A stretch of DNA of 64,000 nt from Sphingobium boeckii (GTDB taxonomy: Bacteria; Pseudomonadota; Alphaproteobacteria; Sphingomonadales; Sphingomonadaceae). This document shows, one piece after another, positions 9,960 through 19,200 of the stretch (position 1 is the stretch's first letter; each line of letters starts with the position of its first letter). The notes under the pieces are model-generated. The model had not been told where the DNA came from and did no database searches. It worked only from the letters and a program-made list of their open reading frames with translations. Made by a program: the position numbers and the translations under genes. The DNA is taken from assembly GCF_014199215.1 (NCBI RefSeq), contig NZ_JACIJC010000001.1, positions 560,001 through 624,000 on the forward strand, given 5' to 3'.

Positions 9960-11693
9960 CTAACTCGCGCGCTTCAGCACCCAGCCTATGGTCGTGCCGC
10001 CGGCCGCGCATTCGCCTTTCACGGCCAATTGAAGCGTCGGGCGGGGCCGGCCTTCGGCATCCACCCACAGGCTTTCCTCGATGCTCAAAGTGCCGCCGCG
10101 GCAGCGGAATTGCCAGAGCGGCCCCTGCGCGATCCGCAGCAGCGCGCCCATGCCGTCTGCGGTGGGCGAAGCCTCCACACCCGGCGCGAGATGGAAGCGC
10201 ACCGCGAGCGCGGCATCCTGCGCCTTGCGCCGCCCGATTGCCGGCAACAGCATATCCTCACCGCGGATTTCGCGGCCCGAGGATGCCAGAGCAAGCGTGC
10301 GACGGTGCGTGAAGCCGAAACGGCGAACATAGCCATCATGGCTCGCCTCGATCCGGCTGCCGGTTTCCAGCTCCTGCCGGTGCAGTTCGATCTCGGACAC
10401 GCCCTTGCCCAGCGTGCCATCGGGATGCAGCGCGGTGCTGTTGCTGTCGGCAATGATCAGCGTCGAATGCGCGGCGGTGGAGCGCAGCCCTTGCGCCAGC
10501 GCCGGCGGCACCAGCGCGCTGGTCTCACGCGATCCGCCGCAGCTCACCACCAGCCGATGCGGTCCGTCCGACATTTCGAACGCCAGCGTGGAAGCACATC
10601 CGCCCACATTGAGGCGGCTCACCGGCGGCGGTGCGGCATCGAGAATGACGACGCTCTGCCCCGCGACCATCCGCTGATAACCCCAATCACGCGCCTGGCG
10701 CAGCGGGCGGGTGCGGATGCCGGTGGCTTCCACCAGCGCCTCGATCCGGTCCGGCGGGATCGGCGCGCTGCCCTGCCAGCTCGCCAGACCGCCATCGCCA
10801 TGGGTTACCGCGAGCAACGCGGGCACGGCCATCGCGATCCCGGCGGCGACAGGATCCGGCATGTCCTGCCGCCGCGCCGCATAGACGTTGCGGAGCATCG
10901 CCAGCAGCATCACCGCTTCATATTGGCCGGAGGGAGACCGGCAGATCACGCCGCCATCGCTGCTCATTCCGGTTTGCAGCGCACGCTTCAATCCGCTTTC
11001 GGCTTCGCCCTGGCGGGTGTCGGACGGGATCAGCAGCCCCGCCGCGGTCAGCCCGGCCCAGGCGGCGATCCGCGGCACGCCCTGTTCGGCCTTATCCGCC
11101 CCGCGATCCAGGTGGCGTGCGCCACGGGCCAGCGCATTGAGCACGGAAGAGCGATAGACCAGATCGGCGTTTGAGAGGATCAGCGGCGCATGGGCGGTCC
11201 AGAACAGGATCCGCTTGCCCCAGAGCGAGGGCCGCCACGCCAGATCGCTCACCTGCTGCGCATGGGCAGCAATCCATTTGCGCATCACCGCTTCGGCGAT
11301 TGGCGCGCCCTGCTGCCGCGTGGCGACGGTGGAAAGATCGCGCAGCCAGGCGAAACTGTGGATATAATCCGCCATGCCGGGCGAGGGCGCAAAGGCTCTG
11401 AAATCGAGCGTATCGAGCGCCAGCGTCTCGCCGCGATACAGAAAATGCCCATCGAGCAGCGCCTGGCCGGCGCGCATGTCACCCGGAATGGGATCATCGG
11501 GCACCGCGAGCAATTTCAGCGGGTAACGCCCCTTCAGGCGGAAGGCATGGAGCGGCGAGCGCCAGCTCAATCTGTGAAATGAGGCGGTCAGCCGCTCGGC
11601 GAGCGAGAGTCCCTTGTCGCCCCCGTGGCGCACCAGTCGCTTGCCTTGCTCGATGCCGTCGGCGGCTGCATCCAGAGGCGATTTGATGCTCAT
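9960..11693 (-). CDS. Heparinase II/III family protein
   Basis: 577 residues, fitting the alginate lyase/heparinase II-III superfamily: an alpha-helical toroid in the first 300 or so residues (HSFAWLRDLS, WTAHAPLIL, SSDGGVICRSPSGQYEAVMLLAMLRN split blocks) and a beta-sandwich C-terminal half (CGGSRET, STLIIADSNST, SHDGYVRRFGFTHRR). No signal peptide is seen. Members cleave acidic polysaccharides or, in many alphaproteobacteria, have no known substrate. The gene is immediately downstream of rpe, its ATG sharing a base with the rpe stop region (11693), so the two are translationally coupled. Family confident, function not. Confidence 0.8.
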   Translation of the reverse strand: MSIKSPLDAAADGIEQGKRLVRHGGDKGLSLAERLTASFHRLSWRSPLHAFRLKGRYPLKLLAVPDDPIPGDMRAGQALLDGHFLYRGETLALDTLDFRAFAPSPGMADYIHSFAWLRDLSTVATRQQGAPIAEAVMRKWIAAHAQQVSDLAWRPSLWGKRILFWTAHAPLILSNADLVYRSSVLNALARGARHLDRGADKAEQGVPRIAAWAGLTAAGLLIPSDTRQGEAESGLKRALQTGMSSDGGVICRSPSGQYEAVMLLAMLRNVYAARRQDMPDPVAAGIAMAVPALLAVTHGDGGLASWQGSAPIPPDRIEALVEATGIRTRPLRQARDWGYQRMVAGQSVVILDAAPPPVSRLNVGGCASTLAFEMSDGPHRLVVSCGGSRETSALVPPALAQGLRSTAAHSTLIIADSNSTALHPDGTLGKGVSEIELHRQELETGSRIEASHDGYVRRFGFTHRRTLALASSGREIRGEDMLLPAIGRRKAQDAALAVRFHLAPGVEASPTADGMGALLRIAQGPLWQFRCRGGTLSIEESLWVDAEGRPRPTLQLAVKGECAAGGTTIGWVLKRAS

Positions 11694-12358
11694 CAGCCTC
11701 GGAGCGCGGCGATATTGCTGGCGTAATGATCGGGGCCGCCCTTGAAGGTGGCGCTGCCCGCGACCAGCACGTCCGCCCCCGCGGCGATGGCGCGCGGCGC
11801 GGTGTTCACGTCGATCCCGCCATCCACTTCGAGCCGGATATCCTTGCCCGTCTTGTCGATCATCTTGCGGATCGCCTCGATCTTGCGGAGCTGGCTTTCG
11901 ATGAAGCTCTGGCCGCCGAAACCGGGGTTCACGCTCATCACCAGCACCAGATCGATATCCTCGATCAGATAATCGAGCATCTTGGCCGGGGTGGCAGGAT
12001 TGAGTGAGACGCCCGCCATCTTGCCCAGCGCCTTTATATTCTGGATCGTGCGGTGTGTGTGCGGGCCAGCCTCGGGGTGCACGGTAATGATATCCGCCCC
12101 CGCCTCGGCAAAGGCCTCCAGATAAAGATCGACCGGCGAGATCATCAGATGCACGTCGAAAACCTTGGTCGTGTGCGGGCGGAGCGCCTTCACCACGGCG
12201 GGGCCGATCGTGATATTGGGCACGAAATGCCCGTCCATCACATCGACATGGATCCAGTCGCAGCCTGCCGCGTCGATGGCGCGCACCTCTTCACCGAGCT
12301 TGGCGAAATCCGCCGAAAGGATCGATGGCGCAATGCGAATGGCGTGAGTCATAGGCAA
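11693..12358 (-). CDS. rpe: Ribulose-phosphate 3-epimerase
   Basis: 221 residues, TIM barrel. It interconverts ribulose 5-phosphate and xylulose 5-phosphate in the pentose phosphate pathway. Seen: APSILSADF, the metal-binding [29 protein letters not shown] and the phosphate-binding AGSATF near the end. A second ATG two codons in (MTHAIRI) is an equally possible start. It lies 51 bases after rsmB on the same strand and overlaps the start of the heparinase-like gene, forming an rsmB-rpe-heparinase run. Confidence 0.97.
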   Translation of the reverse strand: MPMTHAIRIAPSILSADFAKLGEEVRAIDAAGCDWIHVDVMDGHFVPNITIGPAVVKALRPHTTKVFDVHLMISPVDLYLEAFAEAGADIITVHPEAGPHTHRTIQNIKALGKMAGVSLNPATPAKMLDYLIEDIDLVLVMSVNPGFGGQSFIESQLRKIEAIRKMIDKTGKDIRLEVDGGIDVNTAPRAIAAGADVLVAGSATFKGGPDHYASNIAALRG

Positions 12359-12408
12359 TGGGCCTTAACCATGCGCCGGGATGCGGGCAAGGCGATGCGA
12401 GGCCGATT

Positions 12409-13692
12409 TCAATGCTTTCTGACGATCCGGGCAATAAAGAAGCCGTCCAGCCCGCCTTCATCCATCAACATGCCGGGCAGCGTGCGCAGGAAGCGGGCAC
12501 CGGGCGTGATCAGACGCTCGCTAATCTCGTCGGGGCGGGGCGGCAGGATATCGAGATCGGTTCGGCCCTCCAGCAGCGATTCGATCTGCTTTTCGCCCTC
12601 TTCCGGCTCCAGCGAGCAGGTGGCGTAAATTAGCGTGCCGCCGGGCGTGAGCCAATCGACCGCACGGGTGAGAAGCGCGGTCTGCAACGCCGCCATCTCG
12701 TTAATGTCACGCGCACCGATCCGATGCAGCACATCGGGATGGCGGCGGAAAATGCCAGTGGCACTGCACGGCGCATCGAGCAGGATCGCTTCCACCGGAC
12801 CATCCGGTTGCCATTCCAGCGCATCGCCCTGGAGAATATCGAGCAAAAGACCTGTGCGTTCGGCATTTTCGGCCACGCGCTCAAGCCGCGATGCGCTGCG
12901 ATCGAGTGCGGTGACCGCCCAGCCAGCGGCTGCGAGCTGGAGCGATTTGCCGCCCGGCGCAGCGCACAGATCCAGCACGCGGCGGCCATTGCCGGCACCA
13001 AGCAGACGCGCGGGGAGCGATGCGGCCAGATCCTGCACCCACCAGCGGCCTTCGGCGAAGCCAGGCAGGCTGGCGACAGGCGCTGGATCGATCAGGCGGA
13101 CATGGCCGGGCATCAGGCTGACGCCGCCCAGTTCCTCCACCCAGCCATCGGTCTCGGCCGGATCGGCAAGCGTGAGATCCAGGGGCGGTGGTGCGGCGAT
13201 CGCACGTCGCGCGGATTCAGCCACCACATCGCCCCAATGCGCCCGAAACCGCGAATCGGCATAAGCGGGCAGGGTGGGCGGATCAGGCAGGCTGACGCCC
13301 TTGCGCATCAGCGTGCCATAAACGCCGTGAACCAGCTTGCGCGGCCCGCCATCCACCAGCGGCAATGTCGTCGCGATGGCGGCGTGAGGCGGCGTGCCCA
13401 GCGCAAGCGCCTGCACCAGCGCGATGCGCAGCGCGGCGCGCGCCTTGGCATCATCCGGCAGTGGCTTGGCCGTGGCGCTGTCGATCAGCGCATCCAGATC
13501 GGGCAGATGGCGCAGCGTCTCCGCGGCTATCGCGTGAACCAATGCGCGATCATCGCCGCGCGCGATCCCCTGCGTCGCGCCATGCAGCGCGGTTTCCAGC
13601 GGCTGGCCGCGGCGGAGCACGGCATCGAGGAGCTTGAGGGCGGCCTTGCGCGCGGGCAGGCCGGGGGTGGGGGCGGTGTTTTGGTCGGCCAT
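12409..13692 (-). CDS. rsmB: 16S rRNA (cytosine-967 C5)-methyltransferase family protein
   Basis: 427 residues. An N-terminal NusB-like RNA-binding domain (RKAALKLLDAVL, AETLRHL, residues about 12-140) is followed by a Rossmann SAM-dependent methyltransferase with LCAAPGGKSLQLA, LDRSASRLERV, LLDAPCSATGIFRRHPD and ATCSLEPEEGE. Both cysteines of the m5C mechanism are present, in the DAPC and TCS motifs. It modifies the small-subunit rRNA. The start at 13692 is 11 bases from the htpX stop. The order htpX-rsmB-rpe on one strand is typical of sphingomonads. Confidence 0.93.
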   Translation of the reverse strand: MADQNTAPTPGLPARKAALKLLDAVLRRGQPLETALHGATQGIARGDDRALVHAIAAETLRHLPDLDALIDSATAKPLPDDAKARAALRIALVQALALGTPPHAAIATTLPLVDGGPRKLVHGVYGTLMRKGVSLPDPPTLPAYADSRFRAHWGDVVAESARRAIAAPPPLDLTLADPAETDGWVEELGGVSLMPGHVRLIDPAPVASLPGFAEGRWWVQDLAASLPARLLGAGNGRRVLDLCAAPGGKSLQLAAAGWAVTALDRSASRLERVAENAERTGLLLDILQGDALEWQPDGPVEAILLDAPCSATGIFRRHPDVLHRIGARDINEMAALQTALLTRAVDWLTPGGTLIYATCSLEPEEGEKQIESLLEGRTDLDILPPRPDEISERLITPGARFLRTLPGMLMDEGGLDGFFIARIVRKH

Positions 13693-13703
13693 GGCCGCCG
13701 CTG

Positions 13704-14642
13704 CTAGTCTCTCCGGCCGTGCGGGTCCAGTGCGCTCCCGCGTTTGCGGGGCGCTGGTGTGACGGGCCTCCCCGCCGAAAGCGCCGAAGGGCGGGCTGGC
13801 GCGCGCATCGACGGTGCGCCCATCTTCAGCGCCATCGCCTCCAGCGCGTCGATGCGCTTCTCTGTGGCGGGGTGGGTGGAAAACATCTCGCTGATATGAA
13901 CGGGCACGATGTAAAGCTGAGCGGCCGCGGGATTGCGCGCTACCACATGATTGGGAATGCGTGCCGCGCCATGGGCCAGCTTGGCGAGCGCCGAGGCCAG
14001 CGCTCGCGGGTTGCCCGAAATCTCCGCGCCGCCGCGATCCGCCCCATATTCGCGCGTGCGGCTGATCGCCATCTGCACGATCATCGCAGCGAAGGGGGCC
14101 ACGATCACCGCCAGGATGGTGGCGATCATGTTGCCGCGATTGTCGTTCGATCGGAAGAACATCCCGAAATTGGCGAGCATGGAGATGGCACCGGCGATCG
14201 TCGCCACCATTGTCATCACCAGCGTATCGCGGTGTTTCACATGCGCCAGCTCATGCGCCATCACCGCGGCAATCTCGTCGCGGGTCAGGAGGCCGAGCAA
14301 GCCGGTGGTGGCGGCGACGGCGGCGTTTTCGGGATTGCGTCCGGTAGCAAAGGCGTTGGGATGCGGATCTTCGACGATATAGACGCGCGGCATCGGCAGG
14401 TCTGCGCGTGTAGCCAGTTCCTGCACCAGGCCCACGAACGCCGGTTCGGTGCGCGCATCCACTTCGCGCGCGCGGTGCATCCGCAAAACGATCTTGTCCG
14501 CATTCCAATAGGTGAACAGGTTCATGCCCGCGGCCATCGCCAGGGCGATCACGGCGCCGCCACCGCCGCCCAGCGTATAGCCCAGCGCCATGAACAGCGC
14601 GGTCAACGCCGCCAGCAGCATGGTCGTCTTCAGTCCGTTCAC
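13704..14642 (-). CDS. htpX: Membrane zinc metalloprotease HtpX (M48B)
   Basis: From a GTG start at 14642 the protein has 312 residues, with AAGGAG 9 bases upstream. The frame stays open to 14894, but that extension would run over the oppositely oriented DUF1674 gene and lacks a leader, so it is rejected. Two N-terminal membrane helices ([31 protein letters not shown]) precede the zinc site [11 protein letters not shown], with two more hydrophobic segments after it. HtpX degrades damaged inner-membrane proteins with FtsH. The last 40 residues are proline- and arginine-rich and low in complexity. Confidence 0.95.
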   Translation of the reverse strand: MNGLKTTMLLAALTALFMALGYTLGGGGGAVIALAMAAGMNLFTYWNADKIVLRMHRAREVDARTEPAFVGLVQELATRADLPMPRVYIVEDPHPNAFATGRNPENAAVAATTGLLGLLTRDEIAAVMAHELAHVKHRDTLVMTMVATIAGAISMLANFGMFFRSNDNRGNMIATILAVIVAPFAAMIVQMAISRTREYGADRGGAEISGNPRALASALAKLAHGAARIPNHVVARNPAAAQLYIVPVHISEMFSTHPATEKRIDALEAMALKMGAPSMRAPARPSALSAGRPVTPAPRKRGSALDPHGRRD

Positions 14643-14707
14643 TTCCGCTTGCTCCTTCAATCCCCGATGTGGGATAGCTTGTGCCCGCTTCAATATAGGA
14701 AATGCAG

Positions 14708-14878
14708 ATGAATGGCCGCCGTCCAGCGCATGTGAAGCCGCCAGCCTATCTTTCAAAGAACCCGCCGGTTCCCGAACCCGCGCCCGTGGCAGACCGGGAC
14801 GCGAGCGAAGATCCGCTGGGGCGCAATCCCGTTCGCTACGGAGATTGGGAATTAAAGGGGATCGCCGTCGATTTCTGA
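14708..14878 (+). CDS. DUF1674 / SdhAF4-like succinate dehydrogenase assembly factor
   Basis: A 56-residue protein with a proline-rich N-terminus ([17 protein letters not shown]) and the diagnostic C-terminal signature [22 protein letters not shown] split as [14 protein letters not shown] and KGIAVDF. Proteins with this end are homologues of mitochondrial SDHAF4, which binds the flavinylated SdhA subunit. An ATG two codons earlier (14702) is in frame. It is divergent from htpX with 65 bases between starts. The tail match is close to full consensus, so the call is strong in spite of the small size. Confidence 0.9.
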   Translation: MNGRRPAHVKPPAYLSKNPPVPEPAPVADRDASEDPLGRNPVRYGDWELKGIAVDF

Positions 14879-14970
14879 TGATGCGCTGCAGCAACGAATC
14901 CGGGTTGCTTTTCGGTCTTTTGACGTCATCCTTCTGAAATATAAAAAATATGAAGGAAGGTCAGGTCACG

Positions 14971-15078
14971 ATGCGCGCAATAAAATTTCTCAAGAGCAAA
15001 TCTGATTGTATTTTGATGCTGTCGTTCGCCACCATTTGCTGGGCAACCCTGCTCTGGTCCCTGATGGGCAAGCTCTGA
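14971..15078 (+). CDS. Small single-helix membrane protein, hypothetical
   Basis: A 35-residue open frame: a basic N-terminus (MRAIKFLKSKSD) followed by one hydrophobic helix (CILMLSFATICWATLLWSLM) and a lysine. GGAAGG lies 13 to 18 bases upstream; an in-frame ATG at 14950 would add seven residues (MKEGQVT). The surrounding DNA is AT-richer than its neighbours. It resembles many short membrane proteins of unknown role; no family is recognised. It may equally be a chance frame. Confidence 0.4.
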   Translation: MRAIKFLKSKSDCILMLSFATICWATLLWSLMGKL

Positions 15079-15114
15079 CGATTTTTTGGCTTGCCCGCGT
15101 GGTTTAAGCCGCGG

Positions 15115-16524
15115 TCAGATCAGTCTCTTCTCATAATCCGATGACAGATCGGCCAATTGCGCCGCCTCAAAACTCGCCATCGGATACGCGCAATAATCCG
15201 CCGCATAATAGGCGCTCGGGCGATGATTGCCCGAATCACCGGTGCCGCCAAAGGGCATGTTCGAAGCAGCTCCCGTGGTCGGACGGTTCCAATTGACCAC
15301 CCCCGCGCGGATCCGGCGCGAAAATAGATCCCAAAGATCCGAGTCCCCGCTCACCAATCCGGCAGACAGGCCGAACCGCGTCGCATTGGCCGCAGCAATC
15401 GCCTGATCGAAACGCTCCACCCGGTTGATCTGGATCACAGGCGCGAAGATCTCCTCATCGGGCGCTGCGATCCCCGTCACGTCCAGCATGGCGGGAGAAA
15501 CGAAGGCCGGCCCCCGTTCCAGCCGCGTGAACGGCAAGATCGTCCGCGCGCCCATCGCCTCCAGCGCCCGAACGCTGCGCTCCGCGCTGTCAGCGGCGGC
15601 AGAGCCGATCAGCGGCCCCATAAAGGGCTCAGCTTCGTCATCCCACGCCCCGATGCGCAGCTTCGTCGCGGTCGCTGCGATTGCCTCCACGATCTGATCG
15701 CCTATCCGACCAGTCGGCACGATCATGCGACGCGCGCAGGAACAGCGCTGCCCGGTGGTGATGAAGGCGGAAAGGATCGCGACAGAGGCCGCCTGGGCGG
15801 GGCTGTCCCACGCGATCAGCGGATTATTGCCGCCCAGCTCCAGCGCCAGGATCACATCGGGCCGCTCGGCGAAGGCGCGGCGGAAATACGCGCCCGCGGC
15901 GGCCGATCCGGTGAAGAGCAGTCCGTCGATCTCGCCTTCCACCAGCGCCGCGCCGGTGGCCCGCCCGCCCTGAACCAGCGTGAGCACATCATCGGGCAGC
16001 CCGGCCTTCGACCATGCGGCGGCCATCCGCTCGCCCGTAAGCGGCGTCAGTTCGGAGGGTTTGAACACCACGCAATTGCCCGCCAGCAAGGCGGGCACGA
16101 TATGGCCATTGGGCAGATGCCCCGGAAAATTATACGGCCCCAGCACGGCCATCACGCCATGGGGGCGGTGACGCAAAGTCGCCTGGCCGAAGGGCATTGC
16201 TGCGTCACGCGCGCCCGCACGTTCGGCTTGCGCCTGGATGGAAATCTCCACCTTGCCGATCATTGCCGCAATCTCGGTGCGGGTTTCCCACAGGGGCTTT
16301 CCCGTTTCGCGCGCAATCGCCTCTGCGAACGCCTCGGTCTCTTCCTTCAGCACCGCGGCGAAGCGGCGCGCGATCGCGATGCGCTCGTCCAACGGCGTAT
16401 CCGCCCAGCCTGGAAAAGCCGCGCGCGCACCCGCGATCGCGGCGGCGCATTCGCGCGGGCTGGCTTCCGCGCCTTCCCAGATGGCTTCGCCGGTGGCGGG
16501 ATCGATCGACTGGAATTGGGTCAT
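15115..16524 (-). CDS. astD: AstD-family semialdehyde dehydrogenase (proposed 2-aminoadipate semialdehyde oxidation)
   Basis: 469 residues of the NAD(P)-dependent aldehyde dehydrogenase fold. Best match by eye is N-succinylglutamate 5-semialdehyde dehydrogenase (AstD): the N-terminal SIDPATGEAIWEG, the GPYNFPGHLPNGHIVPALLAGN cofactor block (seen as GPYNFPGH and LPNGHIVPALLAGN), LELGGNN with the general-base glutamate, and the nucleophile cysteine in TTGQRCSCARR. AstD oxidises a five-carbon amino-acid semialdehyde in arginine breakdown. Here no astA, astB or astE is present and the neighbours are HglS and a 2-hydroxyglutarate-type dehydrogenase, so the six-carbon homologue, 2-aminoadipate 6-semialdehyde from lysine, is proposed as substrate. 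Last gene of a four-gene minus-strand operon. Confidence 0.82.
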   Translation of the reverse strand: MTQFQSIDPATGEAIWEGAEASPRECAAAIAGARAAFPGWADTPLDERIAIARRFAAVLKEETEAFAEAIARETGKPLWETRTEIAAMIGKVEISIQAQAERAGARDAAMPFGQATLRHRPHGVMAVLGPYNFPGHLPNGHIVPALLAGNCVVFKPSELTPLTGERMAAAWSKAGLPDDVLTLVQGGRATGAALVEGEIDGLLFTGSAAAGAYFRRAFAERPDVILALELGGNNPLIAWDSPAQAASVAILSAFITTGQRCSCARRMIVPTGRIGDQIVEAIAATATKLRIGAWDDEAEPFMGPLIGSAAADSAERSVRALEAMGARTILPFTRLERGPAFVSPAMLDVTGIAAPDEEIFAPVIQINRVERFDQAIAAANATRFGLSAGLVSGDSDLWDLFSRRIRAGVVNWNRPTTGAASNMPFGGTGDSGNHRPSAYYAADYCAYPMASFEAAQLADLSSDYEKRLI

Positions 16525-16557
16525 GGTTTTCCCTGCATGATATCGGCCCCGAGGCGG

Positions 16558-17781
16558 TTATTGAACGGCATCGGCCAAGACTGAGGTTTGTGTCAATTGG
16601 GCCTCTGCGCGCGCGGTCGCAAGGGTCGCCTCGAACCGCACCAGCGCCTCACGGGCTTCATCCTCCGACATGATCAGTGCGGGCAACAGGCGCACGCAAT
16701 TGTCCCCGCCGCCCGCCACCAGCAGGCGATGCGCGCGTGCCAACGCCATGAATGCGCGATTGTTGCTGACCAGCTTCACGCCGACCAACAGCCCCTTGCC
16801 ACGCACGTCCACCACCAGATCGGGATAGCGTGCAGCGATGGCGTTCAGACCGGTGGAGAGGATATCCGCGATGACGCGGACGTGCGCCATCATGGGCGCT
16901 GTCGCAATCTCGTCGAATGCCGCAATGGCCACCGCCATCGCCAGCGGATTGCCGCCGAAGGTGGATCCATGCACGCCGACCACCATGCCGCTGGCCGCGT
17001 GTGCGGTGGCCAGACAGGCGCCCACCGGGAATCCGCCGCCCAGTGCCTTGGCGATCGCCATGATATCGGGTGCGGCCTCTTCGAACCACTGATGCGCGAA
17101 AAGCCTGCCCGTGCGCCCCATGCCGCTCTGCACTTCGTCATGGATCAGCAGCACGCCATGCGCGGTACATGTAGCGCGGATCGCGCGAAGCTGTTCGCCG
17201 GAAAAGGCGCGCGCGCCGCCTTCGCCCTGAACCGGCTCCAGGATGACAGCGGCGGTGGTGGGCGATGCGATATGCTTGGCGAGCGTCTCCATGTCGCCGA
17301 AGCGCACCTGGATATAGCCGGGCAGGCGCGGGCCGAAGCCTTCCACATAGGACGGATTGCCCGCCGCGTTGATCGCGGCATAGGTGCGGCCGTGGAAGGA
17401 TCCGTCGAAACCGATGATGTCGATCCGCTCCGGCGCGCCATTGGCGGCATGATATTTTCGCGCGGTCTTCAGCGCGCATTCCACCGCCTCGGAACCCGAA
17501 TTGGCGAAGAAGGCGACATCGGCGAAGCAGGATGCGGTCAGCCTTTCCGCCAAGGCCTCCTGCTCCGGAATCCGGAAGATATTGGACACATGCCAGAGCT
17601 TGCCCGCCTGCGCGGTCAGTGCGGCGACCAGCGTGGGATGGGCATGGCCGAGCGCATCGGTGGCGATCCCGCCCACGCAATCGAGATAGGCTTCGCCATC
17701 ATCGCCATGAAGCCACACCCCCTCGCCATGCGTGAAGGCCAAAGGTGCGCGGTTGTAAACGGACATCAAGGGACTGGTCAT
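16558..17781 (-). CDS. Class III PLP-dependent aminotransferase (ArgD/AstC-type)
   Basis: 407 residues. The N-terminal CVGGIATDALGHAHP and KLWHVSNIFRIPEQE blocks, GSEAVECALKTARK, FDGSFHGRT, LIHDEVQSGMGRTG and the PLP lysine in AKALGGG all match acetylornithine/succinylornithine aminotransferases. Such enzymes move a terminal (delta or epsilon) amino group to 2-oxoglutarate. In this operon it could act on lysine itself, giving the semialdehyde used by the AstD-like enzyme, or on 2-aminoadipate, giving the HglS substrate 2-oxoadipate. It lies 33 bases before the dehydrogenase and 3 bases after the FAD gene. Family certain, substrate inferred. Confidence 0.85.
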   Translation of the reverse strand: MTSPLMSVYNRAPLAFTHGEGVWLHGDDGEAYLDCVGGIATDALGHAHPTLVAALTAQAGKLWHVSNIFRIPEQEALAERLTASCFADVAFFANSGSEAVECALKTARKYHAANGAPERIDIIGFDGSFHGRTYAAINAAGNPSYVEGFGPRLPGYIQVRFGDMETLAKHIASPTTAAVILEPVQGEGGARAFSGEQLRAIRATCTAHGVLLIHDEVQSGMGRTGRLFAHQWFEEAAPDIMAIAKALGGGFPVGACLATAHAASGMVVGVHGSTFGGNPLAMAVAIAAFDEIATAPMMAHVRVIADILSTGLNAIAARYPDLVVDVRGKGLLVGVKLVSNNRAFMALARAHRLLVAGGGDNCVRLLPALIMSEDEAREALVRFEATLATARAEAQLTQTSVLADAVQ

Positions 17782-17784
17782 GGT

Positions 17785-19200
17785 TCAGGCTCCAGCAGGG
17801 TGGTGGGTGCCGCCGAAGGATATGCGGCCAAGGGGGTAAGGGGCGATCAGCGCCTGCACATCGCCGGCAAGGCTGCGGAGCGCCGGGGGCACGAGCGCAT
17901 CATAATGCGCGGCATTGCGCGGCCCGATGCCATGTTCGGCGCTGAAGCTGCCGCCGAATTGCGACACGACCGTTTCGAAGATCGCGGTGCGCACGGCACC
18001 CGCCAAGCCGAGCGGGATGGGGCCGCGCGCGTCGGGCCAGACCATATTGAAGTGCAGCCCGCCGTCGCCGATATGACCGAAATCGCAGATCATCAGCGCC
18101 GGCCAGCGCGAAGCGACCAGTTGGGTGAGTGCCGCGCGCAGGGGGAACAGGTCACCGCGGCGCACGGAAATATCGCAGGCGATCACGCTGCCCGCTGCCC
18201 GCAGGCCTTCGGGGACGGCGTGGCGCAACGCCCACAGGCCATTGCGGCGGTCCATGGCGATTTCCCCCACGCGATCCGCAAAGGGCGCGATCGCGTGCGC
18301 CATCATGTCTTCAAGCGCGCTGTCGTCGAGGCTCGCCATGCCGGCCAATTCGATCAGCGCGGCAAAGGGCGGCAGTGTGGCAAAGGGCATCGTCACGCGC
18401 GGCACATGATCCAGCGCCAGCCGCATCGCGGTGCCTGAAATGCCCTCGAATGCTGCCAGCAAGGGGCCGCAGCATTGCTCCATCTGCAGCAGCAGATCGA
18501 GCGCCAGCGCGGGGTCATCGGGCAGGCCGACCAGCGCGGTGACGCGCGATGCGGGCAACGGCTGGAGCGCAACTGTGGCGCGGGTGACGACGCCCAGCGC
18601 GCCGGCCGATCCCGCGAAAATCTGCTTCAGATCGATCCCGGCATTGTCTTTCCACAAGCCATGGCCGAATTGCGCCACGGTGCCCTTGCCATCGGCCAGC
18701 ACCACTTCCAGCCCCAGCAAATTGCGGCGCACATCGCCATAACGCAGGAAGCGCGCACCGCCGGTGTTGGTCGCCACCATGCCGCCGATCGACGGATCCG
18801 CGCCCAGATCGATCGGAAAGGTGAGGCCGTCGTCCGCGGCGGCGGCGTTTAGCGTGGAGAGACGCACGCCTGCATCGCAATCGGCGCTGCGGTTCGCCGC
18901 GTCGATCCGCGGGGGGCGGTTCAGCCGGTCGAGGCTGAGAATGATCTGCGTGGCACCATTGTCCGCCAGCCCGCCACCGGTCAGCCCTGTGCGCGCGCCC
19001 TGCGGCACCAGGCATAAACCCCGCTCCGCGGCCAGCCGCATCAGCGCTGAGACCTCCGCCGTCGATCCGGGACGCGCCACCGCGCGGGCTGCTCCGTCGG
19101 CCTGACGTCCGTCGCTCTGATAGGGCACCATATCAGGGGCATCGGTCAGCAGGTTTGCCGCGCCGACCAGCGCCGCCACGGCATCCAGCGTGGCGATCAT
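17785..19200 (-). CDS. FAD-binding D-2-hydroxyacid dehydrogenase (D-2-hydroxyglutarate dehydrogenase-like)
   Basis: 471 residues of the VAO/GlcD family. The FAD (PCMH) domain shows PQGARTGLTGGG, DLGADPSIGGM and TNTGGARFLRYGD; the C-terminal cap shows CDFGHIGDGGLHFN, a metal/substrate site, and SAEHGIG. Such enzymes oxidise D-2-hydroxyglutarate, D-lactate or glycolate and pass electrons to a carrier. Because its start overlaps the stop of the HglS gene by 4 bases (ATGA type), D-2-hydroxyglutarate, the product expected of HglS, is the most likely substrate and 2-oxoglutarate the product. Confidence 0.85.
   Translation of the reverse strand: MIATLDAVAALVGAANLLTDAPDMVPYQSDGRQADGAARAVARPGSTAEVSALMRLAAERGLCLVPQGARTGLTGGGLADNGATQIILSLDRLNRPPRIDAANRSADCDAGVRLSTLNAAAADDGLTFPIDLGADPSIGGMVATNTGGARFLRYGDVRRNLLGLEVVLADGKGTVAQFGHGLWKDNAGIDLKQIFAGSAGALGVVTRATVALQPLPASRVTALVGLPDDPALALDLLLQMEQCCGPLLAAFEGISGTAMRLALDHVPRVTMPFATLPPFAALIELAGMASLDDSALEDMMAHAIAPFADRVGEIAMDRRNGLWALRHAVPEGLRAAGSVIACDISVRRGDLFPLRAALTQLVASRWPALMICDFGHIGDGGLHFNMVWPDARGPIPLGLAGAVRTAIFETVVSQFGGSFSAEHGIGPRNAAHYDALVPPALRSLAGDVQALIAPYPLGRISFGGTHHPAGA

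Noticed and set aside
13704-14894. HtpX starting at 14894
   Set aside because: The extra 84 residues have no leader or domain and cover the opposite-strand DUF1674 gene; GTG 14642 has AAGGAG at the right distance.
15115-17781. Arginine succinyltransferase (AST) pathway operon
   Set aside because: Only astD- and astC-like genes are present. Without astA, astB and astE, and with HglS and a 2-hydroxyglutarate-type dehydrogenase, a lysine role fits better; not excluded if the other genes lie elsewhere.
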